From Quadrisphaera sp. INWT6 (lineage in GTDB: Bacteria > Actinomycetota > Actinomycetes > Actinomycetales > Quadrisphaeraceae): 64,000 nt of DNA. Below the pieces are notes generated by a model. The model made no database searches and had not been told where the DNA came from. It saw only the letters and a list, made by a program, of their open reading frames with translations. The translations under genes and the position numbers were made by a program. Location: NCBI RefSeq assembly GCF_015390235.1, contig NZ_VUOH01000003.1:1-64000 (forward strand), in the 5' to 3' direction. Of the stretch, positions 26,799 to 32,716 are shown piece by piece (positions within the stretch are counted from its first letter, which is position 1; the number at the start of each line of letters is the position of its first letter).

Positions 26799-27616
26799 CG
26801 GGACGGCGCGTCGCCGGGCCCGAGCGGGGACGGGTCGAGCGCTGGGTGCTGGAGCGCTGGTCCGCGCGGCGCTGGGTGTCGCGGCGCGGCGCGGGCGCCC
26901 TCGTCGTGGTGCTCGTGCTCGGCGGCGGGGCGGCCGTGGCGGCGCCGCTGCTGGACGCCGCGGCCCGCCGCACCGCCGAGGAGCGCGTGGCGCAGGAGGC
27001 GGCGCAGCAGCTGGGGGCCTCCGGCCCCGTCAGCGCCGCGATCGGCGGCGGCTGGTTCGTGCCGCAGGCGCTGCGCGGCAGCTACCCCTCGGTGGTGCTG
27101 CGCGCCGAGGGCGTGCCCGCGGGGGGCGTCGTGCTCGACAGCGTCGAGGCCCGCCTGGTGGGGGTCGACGCACCCGCGAGCGACCTGCTGGGCGGAGACC
27201 CGCAGGTGCGCGCGCAGAGCGTCACCGCACGGGTGCTCGTGGCGACGGACCAGGTGAACGCGGTGCTGGCGGCCCAGGACCGCGGGCTCGAGGTCGCCAC
27301 CGACGCGGGCGAGGACCGGCTGCACGTCACGGCCGAGGAGCGGGTGACGGGGCTGGACCTCGCGCTCTCGGGCTGGGTGGAGCTGCGGGTGGGCGGCGCG
27401 GGGCTGGAGGCGGTGCCGGTGGGCCTGGACGTCGACGGCGGCGGCCTGGTCGACCGCCTCTCCTCGGCCGTGCTGGGCCGCTACGAGGACCGGCTGGCCT
27501 TCGAGGTGCCGCTGGACGACCTCCCGCTCGGGCAGCGCGTCACGGCGGCGCGCGTCGTGGACGCCGGCGTCGAGGTCACCACCGAGGGCGGGCCGGTCAT
27601 CGTTGTCGGATCGTGA
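26795..27616 (+). CDS. DUF2993 (LmeA-like) lipid-binding family protein
   Basis: A 273-residue protein. After a basic N-terminus of about 35 residues a single helix (GALVVVLVLGGGAAVAAPLL) anchors or exports it; the rest is an extracytoplasmic DUF2993 domain with the typical pattern of valine-rich strands (ARLVGVDAPASDLLGGDPQV and similar). Mycobacterial LmeA, a relative, binds phospholipid and supports envelope glycolipid maturation and MmpL function. Translational coupling (GTGA overlap) to an MMPL transporter gene here agrees with a joint envelope role; the substrate is unknown. GTG 26795 was chosen for the overlap; an earlier in-frame start lies inside the MMPL gene. Confidence 0.8.
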   Translation: MTGRRVAGPERGRVERWVLERWSARRWVSRRGAGALVVVLVLGGGAAVAAPLLDAAARRTAEERVAQEAAQQLGASGPVSAAIGGGWFVPQALRGSYPSVVLRAEGVPAGGVVLDSVEARLVGVDAPASDLLGGDPQVRAQSVTARVLVATDQVNAVLAAQDRGLEVATDAGEDRLHVTAEERVTGLDLALSGWVELRVGGAGLEAVPVGLDVDGGGLVDRLSSAVLGRYEDRLAFEVPLDDLPLGQRVTAARVVDAGVEVTTEGGPVIVVGS

Positions 27617-27671
27617 CCGTCAGTGAGCCTTCTGACAGGCCACGTTCATGTGAAAGCGGTAACAAGGTGCT

Positions 27672-28484
27672 GTGACCACTGAAGGACTACCGGTGGCCCG
27701 CGTGATCGTGAGCGGCGTGCGCCGCGATGCGGTGGCCGCGTGGCTGACCGCTCGCTGGCCCCTGCTCGCCTCGACCCTGCTGCTCGCGCTCCTGGTCGAC
27801 CTGCTCCTGGGCGGGGCCGTGACCACCGCGCTGGACCCCGCCGTCCGCGAGCGGATGGCCGCCCTTCCGCACTCCCCCTCCGACGTCTCCGCGGCCCTGG
27901 TGCTCGACCGCACCGGCAAGATCACGACCGTGTCGACGGCGCTGCTGCTCGCCGGCTCCTGGGCCGCCTGGCGCGAGCGGAGCTGGTCGGCGCTGGTCAT
28001 GGCCGGCACCACGCTGTTCTCGATGCTCGCCGTGCTCGCCGTCGTGAAGTTCGGGCTGGCCCGCGGGCTGGCGGTGAACGGCGACCCGTCCCTGTTCGTG
28101 CCGGGCGGCCAGGCCTTCCCCTCCGGCCACGGCGCCCAGGCGGCGCTCGGCGCGGCGCTCGTGGCGGTGCTGGTGGCGCGCGCCCGCGGCCGGCGGCTGC
28201 GCCGCTCCACCGCCCTGCTGGCGGTGCTGGTGCCCAGCGCCGTCATGACGTCGGTGTCGCTGTACCTGGGGTTCCACTGGATGAGCGACCTGGCGGCCGG
28301 GGCCCTGACCGGCGTCCTGGCCGCTCGCGCCGGGCTCGCCGTCGAGGCCCGCCTCGCGCGCCGCCGCGCCGACCGGGTGCGCATCGGCATCCCCCCGCTG
28401 GGTGCCGTGACCACCCCGTTCGACGCGCGCGAGCAGGCCGAGGAGCGGTCCGTGGTCCTGGCCGGGTCCCCGCACGTCCGCTGA
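27672..28484 (+). CDS. PAP2-family phosphatase-like membrane protein
   Basis: A 270-residue protein with about six helices. The PAP2 motifs are present in modified form. Motif 1 is KFGLARGL (Lys and Arg kept, the usual Pro absent). Motif 2 is FPSGHGAQA (intact, with the catalytic His). Motif 3 reads VSLYLGFHWMSDLAAG: the second His and the Asp are there, but the usual Arg, six residues before His, is Ser. PAP2 enzymes dephosphorylate lipid phosphates such as undecaprenyl pyrophosphate at the membrane. The missing Arg could lower activity or change the substrate. The start at GTG 27672 is uncertain; GTG 27693 is also possible. Confidence 0.82.
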   Translation: MTTEGLPVARVIVSGVRRDAVAAWLTARWPLLASTLLLALLVDLLLGGAVTTALDPAVRERMAALPHSPSDVSAALVLDRTGKITTVSTALLLAGSWAAWRERSWSALVMAGTTLFSMLAVLAVVKFGLARGLAVNGDPSLFVPGGQAFPSGHGAQAALGAALVAVLVARARGRRLRRSTALLAVLVPSAVMTSVSLYLGFHWMSDLAAGALTGVLAARAGLAVEARLARRRADRVRIGIPPLGAVTTPFDAREQAEERSVVLAGSPHVR

Positions 28485-28533
28485 CGCCCGCGCGACCGGC
28501 GCGACCGGCGCGGCGGGTGTCGGCGCGCCAGCT

Positions 28534-28562
28534 TTTCGGTCGACCGAAACTCGTGGCACGCT
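28534..28562 (+). promoter_or_regulatory. palindromic operator and promoter of mntH
   Basis: TTTCGGTCGACCGAAA (28534-28549) is a perfect 16-bp palindrome. It covers the expected -35 region of a promoter whose -10 box is CACGCT (28557-28562), 6 nt before GTG 28569. A manganese-responsive DtxR/MntR-type repressor is the likely binder, inferred from the downstream gene. Confidence 0.7.
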
Positions 28563-28568
28563 GACGGC

Positions 28569-29831
28569 GTGACCACACCCCCCGCGACCGAGGAGTCCGA
28601 GCGGGCGCGCCCCGCGGGGCCCTCCCCGGAGCGGGGCCTGCTGCCCCAGCTCGGCCCGGCCTTCGTCGCGGCGATCGCCTACGTCGACCCGGGCAACGTC
28701 GCCGCCAACCTCACCGCGGGCGCCCAGCACGGGTACCTGCTGCTGTGGGTGCTGGTCGTGGCGAACGCCATGGCGGTGCTGGTGCAGTACCTGTCCGCCA
28801 AGCTCGGCGTGGTCACCGGGCGCACCGTCCCCGAGCACCTGCGCGACCGGCTCAGCCGCCCCGGCCGGTTCGCCTTCTTCGGCCAGGCGCAGGCGGTGGC
28901 CGTCGCCACCGACGTCGCCGAGGTCATCGGCGGGGCCGTGGCGCTGGGCCTGCTCTTCGGGCTCCCCCTGTGGCTGGGCGGCCTGGTCACCGGCGCGGTG
29001 TCGACGGCGGTGCTGGCCCTGCACGGACGCCGAGGCGTGCGCCGCTTCGAGGCCGTGGTCATCGGGATGCTCGGCGTCATCGCGGTGGGCTTCGTGGCGG
29101 GGCTGTTCGTCGCCCCGCCCGACCCGGCCGAGGCCGCCGCCGGGCTCGTGCCGCGGTTCGAGGGCGCCGGCACGGTGCTGCTGGCCGCGAGCATGCTCGG
29201 CGCCACGGTGATGCCGCACGCCATCTACCTGCACTCCGCCCTCGCCCGCGACCACCACGGTCCCGTCACCCCCGCCCGGGTGCCCCGGGTGCTGCGGGCC
29301 ACGCGCACCGACGTCGTCGCCGCCCTGGTGGTGGCCGGCGTCGTGAACATCTCGATGCTGCTGCTGGCGGCCACCAGCCTGCGCGGGGTGGAGGGCACCG
29401 ACACCCTCGAGGGGGCCCACGCCGCCGTCGTCGCCTCCCTGGGCCCGGTGGTCGGGCTGCTCTTCGCCATCGGGCTGCTGGCCTCGGGGCTGGCCTCGAC
29501 GTCGGTCGGCTCCCAGGCCGGCGCCGTCATCTGGGAGGGGATGCTGCACCGCACCCCGCCGCTGCTGGTGCGCCGGCTGCTGACGCTCGCGCCCGCCATC
29601 GCGCTGCTGGTGGCCGGTGTCGACCCGACGCGGGCCCTGGTGCTCAGCCAGGTGGTGCTGAGCTTCGGCATCCCCTTCGTGCTGGTGCCGCTGCTGCGCT
29701 TCACCGGCGACCGCGCGCTCATGGGGCCCTTCGCCGACGGCCGCCCGGTGCGCGTGCTGGCGTGGCTGGCCGTCGGCGCCGTCATCGCGCTGAACGTCGT
29801 CCTGCTCGTGCTGACCTTCACGGGGGCGTGA
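28569..29831 (+). CDS. mntH: Nramp-family manganese/divalent metal transporter
   Basis: A 420-residue membrane protein of about 11 helices. The helix-1 metal motif is AYVDPGNVAANL and the helix-6 motif is GATVMPHAIYLHSAL, both intact, so Mn2+ (or Fe2+) uptake coupled to protons is well supported. It differs clearly from the divergent family relative at 9.1-10.6 kb, which lacks both motifs. The start GTG 28569 is 6 nt after a CACGCT box, and a 16-bp palindrome covers the -35 region, so expression is probably repressed by metal. The 3' end overlaps the convergent GNAT gene by 14 nt. Confidence 0.95.
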   Translation: MTTPPATEESERARPAGPSPERGLLPQLGPAFVAAIAYVDPGNVAANLTAGAQHGYLLLWVLVVANAMAVLVQYLSAKLGVVTGRTVPEHLRDRLSRPGRFAFFGQAQAVAVATDVAEVIGGAVALGLLFGLPLWLGGLVTGAVSTAVLALHGRRGVRRFEAVVIGMLGVIAVGFVAGLFVAPPDPAEAAAGLVPRFEGAGTVLLAASMLGATVMPHAIYLHSALARDHHGPVTPARVPRVLRATRTDVVAALVVAGVVNISMLLLAATSLRGVEGTDTLEGAHAAVVASLGPVVGLLFAIGLLASGLASTSVGSQAGAVIWEGMLHRTPPLLVRRLLTLAPAIALLVAGVDPTRALVLSQVVLSFGIPFVLVPLLRFTGDRALMGPFADGRPVRVLAWLAVGAVIALNVVLLVLTFTGA

Positions 29832-30489
29832 CCGGGCGCCACATGCCCACCGGCCCGCCGCCGTCGGCGAAGGCCGCCACCCGCCCCAGCGGCACGAAGC
29901 CCAGCCGCCGGTACAGGGCACCCGTGCGCGGGGACGACGACTCCAGGTAGGCGGGCTCCCCCGCCGCGTCGGCCAACGCCAGGCGGTGGCGCAGGAGCGC
30001 CCCGCCGACGCCGCGCCCCTGCCCCGCGGGAGCGACGCCGACGGCCTCGAGGTACCAGTGCGGCACCCGCGGGCGGGCGCGCCCGAAGGCGCCCAGCACC
30101 GCCAGCGGGTGGCGCAGGTCGACGCCGCGGAAGGCCCGCAGGTGCTCCGGCAGACCCCTCAGGAGCCCGGCGGCCGCCCGCACGGACTCCAGGAGCGCCC
30201 CACCCCGGCGCGGCTCCACCCACAGCGCCACGCCCAGCAGCCGCCCGTCGGCGGCGTCGCGCGCGGCGTCGACGGTCCCCCGCCGCAGGGGGCCGGCCAC
30301 CAGCAGCGCGCGGTAGAGGTGCTCGGCGCGGCGGCGCAGCGGGGCCCGGTGCTGCAGCAGGGCCCCCACCTGCGGCTCGTGCTCGAAGGCGGCGGCCAAC
30401 AGGGCGGCGGCCTCGGCGAGGTCGGCCGGTGCGGCGGGGACGACGACGACGCCCGGCTCCTGCTCGGTGCGCTCCTGGGGTGCGATCAC
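29818..30489 (-). CDS. GNAT family N-acetyltransferase
   Basis: A 223-residue protein. The acetyl-CoA loop is VAPAGQGRGVGGALLRHRL (motif A), preceded by WYLEAVGV and followed by AYLESSSPRTGALYRRLGFV, the usual C-terminal motif B. The extra N-terminal ~90 residues (AAFEHEPQVGALLQHR..., LRHPLAVLGAF) match a subgroup of actinobacterial GNATs with a long alpha2 region. The acceptor is unknown. GTG 30489 has GGAGG 6 nt upstream. It is divergent from a TetR gene, with a 16-bp palindrome between them, so it is the best candidate target of that regulator. Confidence 0.88.
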   Translation of the reverse strand: MIAPQERTEQEPGVVVVPAAPADLAEAAALLAAAFEHEPQVGALLQHRAPLRRRAEHLYRALLVAGPLRRGTVDAARDAADGRLLGVALWVEPRRGGALLESVRAAAGLLRGLPEHLRAFRGVDLRHPLAVLGAFGRARPRVPHWYLEAVGVAPAGQGRGVGGALLRHRLALADAAGEPAYLESSSPRTGALYRRLGFVPLGRVAAFADGGGPVGMWRPVTPP

Positions 30490-30533
30490 GGTCTGCCTCC
30501 ACGGGTGGTGTGCGGTGCGGGGTCGGGCCCGAT

Positions 30534-30576
30534 CTGGTCATCTGACCAGTTCGATCGACCAGGAGGAAGCTACCCT
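30534..30576 (+). promoter_or_regulatory. palindromic operator and promoter between GNAT and TetR genes
   Basis: CTGGTCATCTGACCAG (30534-30549) has perfect 7-bp arms around a 2-nt centre. It overlaps the -35 region of the TetR promoter, whose TACCCT -10 box (30571-30576) is 6 nt before GTG 30583. Autorepression by the TetR protein and control of the divergent GNAT gene are likely. Confidence 0.7.
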
Positions 30577-30582
30577 GCTGCC

Positions 30583-31281
30583 GTGGACACCACCTCCTCC
30601 GGCCCCTCCGCCGGGCGCGATCGGCCCAGCGGCGGCCTGCGCGGCGAGGGCACGCGCACCGCCCTGGTCGAGGCCGCCGTGCGCGTCGTGGAGCGCGAGG
30701 GGGTCGCCGCGGCCACCACGCGCCGCATCGCCGCCGAGGCGGGGCTGCCCCTGGGCGCCGTGCACTACTGGTTCCGCGACAAGCGCGCCCTGCTGGCCGC
30801 CGTCGTCGCCGCCCTGCTCGACCAGGTGCGCGAGCAGGCCCTGGTCCCGACCGGCCGGACCGAGGGGCAGGCCGAGGGGCAGCCCGAGGGGCAGCCCGAG
30901 GGCCGGGCCAGCGGGGAGGACGGCGGGCTGGCGGCCCTCCACCGGCGCCTGGCCGCGCTCCCCGCCGAGCGCCAGCTGGCCCTCTTCGAGGTGACCACCC
31001 ACGCCCTGCGCGACCCGGCGCTGCACCACCTGGCCCGCGAGCAGTACGCCGCCTACCGCGAGGTGGCGCTGGCCGCCGTGGCCTCGTGGGCCGGCGACGG
31101 TGTCGACGCGCTGCCCGGCGGGAGGGCGGCGCTGGCCACCCTCCTCGTGGCCTGCCTCGACGGGCTGACCCTCGCCGCCCTCGCCGACGGTCCCGCGCGG
31201 GGTGACGACGGCGCCGTCGACCTGCTGCTCCACCTGCTGCGTGGAGCCCTGCCCCCCACCCCGCCGGGGCGACCCGCCTGA
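30583..31281 (+). CDS. TetR family transcriptional regulator
   Basis: A 232-residue regulator. The DNA-binding domain is at residues about 18-70: TRTALVEAAVRVVEREGVAA, then TTRRIAAEAGLPLGAVHYWF, a standard TetR helix-turn-helix with the Tyr-Trp-Phe recognition end. The C-terminal ligand domain contains a low-complexity loop of Glu-Gly-Gln-Pro repeats (residues about 93-109) from a 12-bp tandem repeat. It starts at GTG 30583, 6 nt after TACCCT. An AGGAGG further upstream is too far to serve this start. Its palindromic operator is in the divergent promoter region shared with the GNAT gene. The ligand is unknown. Confidence 0.9.
   Translation: MDTTSSGPSAGRDRPSGGLRGEGTRTALVEAAVRVVEREGVAAATTRRIAAEAGLPLGAVHYWFRDKRALLAAVVAALLDQVREQALVPTGRTEGQAEGQPEGQPEGRASGEDGGLAALHRRLAALPAERQLALFEVTTHALRDPALHHLAREQYAAYREVALAAVASWAGDGVDALPGGRAALATLLVACLDGLTLAALADGPARGDDGAVDLLLHLLRGALPPTPPGRPA
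30862..30909 (+). repeat. 12-bp tandem repeat inside the TetR gene
   Basis: Units GAGGGGCAGGCC, GAGGGGCAGCCC, GAGGGGCAGCCC and a diverged fourth lie head to tail. They encode repeated Glu-Gly-Gln-Ala/Pro in a loop between helices and keep the reading frame. Confidence 0.8.
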
Positions 31282-31308
31282 CGGGTCGCCGCCGCGCGTG
31301 GCCCGCCG

Positions 31309-31314
31309 TAGCGT
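31309..31314 (+). promoter_or_regulatory. -10 box (TAGCGT) of the dienelactone hydrolase gene
   Basis: TAGCGT is 7 nt upstream of GTG 31322. Leaderless geometry. Confidence 0.5.
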
Positions 31315-31321
31315 CGCGCGG

Positions 31322-32155
31322 GTGACGCAGAGCGGCGCTGGCGGCGGAACCACCCTCACCGACGTGCGGCTCGCGCCGCGCCCGGGCGGCAGCCCGGAGC
31401 TGGGCGGGGTGCTCGGCGTCCCCTCGCGCGAGGTCCACGGCGACGGGCCCTGGCCGGGCGTCGTGGTGGTGCACGAGGCGTTCGGCGTCGACGACGTCAT
31501 GCGCCGCCAGGTGCAGCGCCTCGCCGAGGCCGGCTACCTCGCGCTCATGCCCGACCTCTTCACCGCCGGCGGGGCCCGGAAGTGCCTCACGGCGACCTTC
31601 CGGGCGCTGGCCGCCGGGCACGGCCGGGCGTTCGAGGACGTCGAGTCGGCCCGCTCCCAGCTGCTCGCGCTGGACGAGTGCACCGGACGGATCGGCGTCA
31701 TCGGCTTCTGCATGGGCGGGGCGTTCGCGCTGCAGCTCGCCGGCTCCCCCGCCGGCCGGTACGACGCCTCGTCGGTCAACTACGGCCGCCTCCCCTCCGA
31801 CGACGCCTCCCTCGACGCGCTGCTCGCCGGGGCGTGCCCGGTCGTGGCCAGCTACGGCGGCCGGGACGCGTCGCTGCGAGGCGCCGCCGACCGCCTCGAA
31901 CGCGGCCTCACCCACGCCGGGGTGCCGCACGACGTGCGGGAGTACCCGAGCGCCGGCCACTCCTTCCTCAACGACGCCCCCAACGGGCCGCGGCTCCTGC
32001 GCCCCGTGATGCAGCGCGTCATCGGCGCGGGGCCCGAGCCGGAGGCCGCCGCCGACGCGTGGGCCCGCATCGAGGCCTTCTTCGACGAGCACCTCGGTGG
32101 CGGGGCTGACCTCGCACCCCGGACGGGGCAGGGTGGTGGCCGTGCCCACTCCTGA
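31322..32155 (+). CDS. dienelactone hydrolase family protein
   Basis: A 277-residue alpha/beta hydrolase. The oxyanion strand is PGVVVVHEAFGVDD. The nucleophile elbow IGFCMGGAFAL has the Cys typical of dienelactone hydrolases, the acid is Asp in ASYGGRDASL and the base is His in PSAGHSFLND. The triad is complete. Family members hydrolyse dienelactone in chloroaromatic breakdown, but many genomic copies have unknown ester or lactone substrates; no aromatic pathway genes are nearby. The N-terminal ~30 residues and a C-terminal tail rich in Gly are non-conserved. GTG 31322 follows a TAGCGT box by 7 nt. The 3' end overlaps the next small gene by 14 nt. Confidence 0.9.
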   Translation: MTQSGAGGGTTLTDVRLAPRPGGSPELGGVLGVPSREVHGDGPWPGVVVVHEAFGVDDVMRRQVQRLAEAGYLALMPDLFTAGGARKCLTATFRALAAGHGRAFEDVESARSQLLALDECTGRIGVIGFCMGGAFALQLAGSPAGRYDASSVNYGRLPSDDASLDALLAGACPVVASYGGRDASLRGAADRLERGLTHAGVPHDVREYPSAGHSFLNDAPNGPRLLRPVMQRVIGAGPEPEAAADAWARIEAFFDEHLGGGADLAPRTGQGGGRAHS

Positions 32156-32381
32156 GGAAGACCTGTCCGTCTGGAAGCGCCTGGCGCCCTCCGGCCTGCT
32201 GCTCGTCGGGGCCGGGACGGCGGTGGCCCTCGACGCCTCCGCGCGCCGCGGCTCCGGGGCCCCCCTGCTGCGCTGGGTGGCCGAGGGCACGGCGGGCCTG
32301 GTCCTGCTGAACGCCGGGCTGTCGGTGTTCGGCGAGGCCGTGAAGCGCCGCGCCCTGTACGACTGGTCGCAGCGCCCCTAG
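32142..32381 (+). CDS. small hypothetical membrane protein
   Basis: A 79-residue protein starting at GTG 32142 (VPTPEEDLSVWKRLAPSG), overlapping the hydrolase stop by 14 nt. Two hydrophobic segments (residues about 14-28 and 41-58, GTAGLVLLNAGLSVFGEAVK) suggest a hairpin membrane protein with a short basic end (KRRALYDWSQRP). I do not recognise the family. Upstream start choices at 32097 or 32136 exist. Its TAG stop is the first half of the -10 box of the following gene. Position and reading-frame quality suggest it is real and co-transcribed with the hydrolase gene. Confidence 0.6.
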   Translation: MPTPEEDLSVWKRLAPSGLLLVGAGTAVALDASARRGSGAPLLRWVAEGTAGLVLLNAGLSVFGEAVKRRALYDWSQRP

Positions 32382-32384
32382 CGT
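32379..32384 (+). promoter_or_regulatory. -10 box (TAGCGT) containing the stop codon of the upstream gene
   Basis: TAGCGT lies 6 nt before ATG 32391. Its TAG (32379-32381) is the stop of the small membrane protein gene. Confidence 0.5.
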
Positions 32385-32390
32385 TCGGCC

Positions 32391-32639
32391 ATGGCCCTCG
32401 CACTGCTCCTGGTCGTGGTGCTCGTGGTGGTGGCGCTGGTCGCCCGCAGCAGCAGGCGGTCGCGCCCGCCCCGGACGCGGACCGGCGGGGACGCCGGGGG
32501 CGGCTCCGGCACCTCCTGGGGCGACGACGGAGGCCACCACTCGCACGGCCACTCCCACGGCCACTCGCACGGCCACTCCCACCACGGCGACGGGGGCGGC
32601 TGGTCCTCCGACGGCGGGGGCGGGGGTGGCGGCGACTGA
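32391..32639 (+). CDS. small membrane protein with His-rich, Gly-rich tail
   Basis: An 82-residue protein. One N-terminal helix (ALLLVVVLVVVALVARSS, residues 3-20) is followed by a basic patch (RRSRPPRTRT) and a tail in which HSHGHSHGHSHGHSHH (residues about 50-65) alternates His with Gly/Ser, ending in a run of glycines and Asp. The tail could bind Zn, Ni, Co or Mn; mntH lies 3 kb upstream but is not linked. The short length, single helix and metal-binding tail suggest a metal buffer or a partner of a membrane protein. ATG 32391 is 6 nt after TAGCGT. The family is not known to me. Confidence 0.65.
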   Translation: MALALLLVVVLVVVALVARSSRRSRPPRTRTGGDAGGGSGTSWGDDGGHHSHGHSHGHSHGHSHHGDGGGWSSDGGGGGGGD

Positions 32640-32716
32640 GCCGGTGAGCCCGTGAGCCCGTGAGCCGGTGAGGGCACCCGCCTCAAGATCACCGGCCGAC
32701 CGGTCGATGGGTCACC

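Noticed and set aside
29225..32290. A minus-strand open frame of about 1,020 codons
   Set aside because: Antisense to mntH, TetR and the dienelactone hydrolase genes, with shadow-type composition. The only real minus-strand gene there is the GNAT gene, in another part of the frame.
32520..32600. The CACTCGCACGGC-like repeats as a CRISPR or tandem-repeat locus
   Set aside because: They are the codons of the in-frame His-Gly-His-Ser tail of a small protein, with no spacers.
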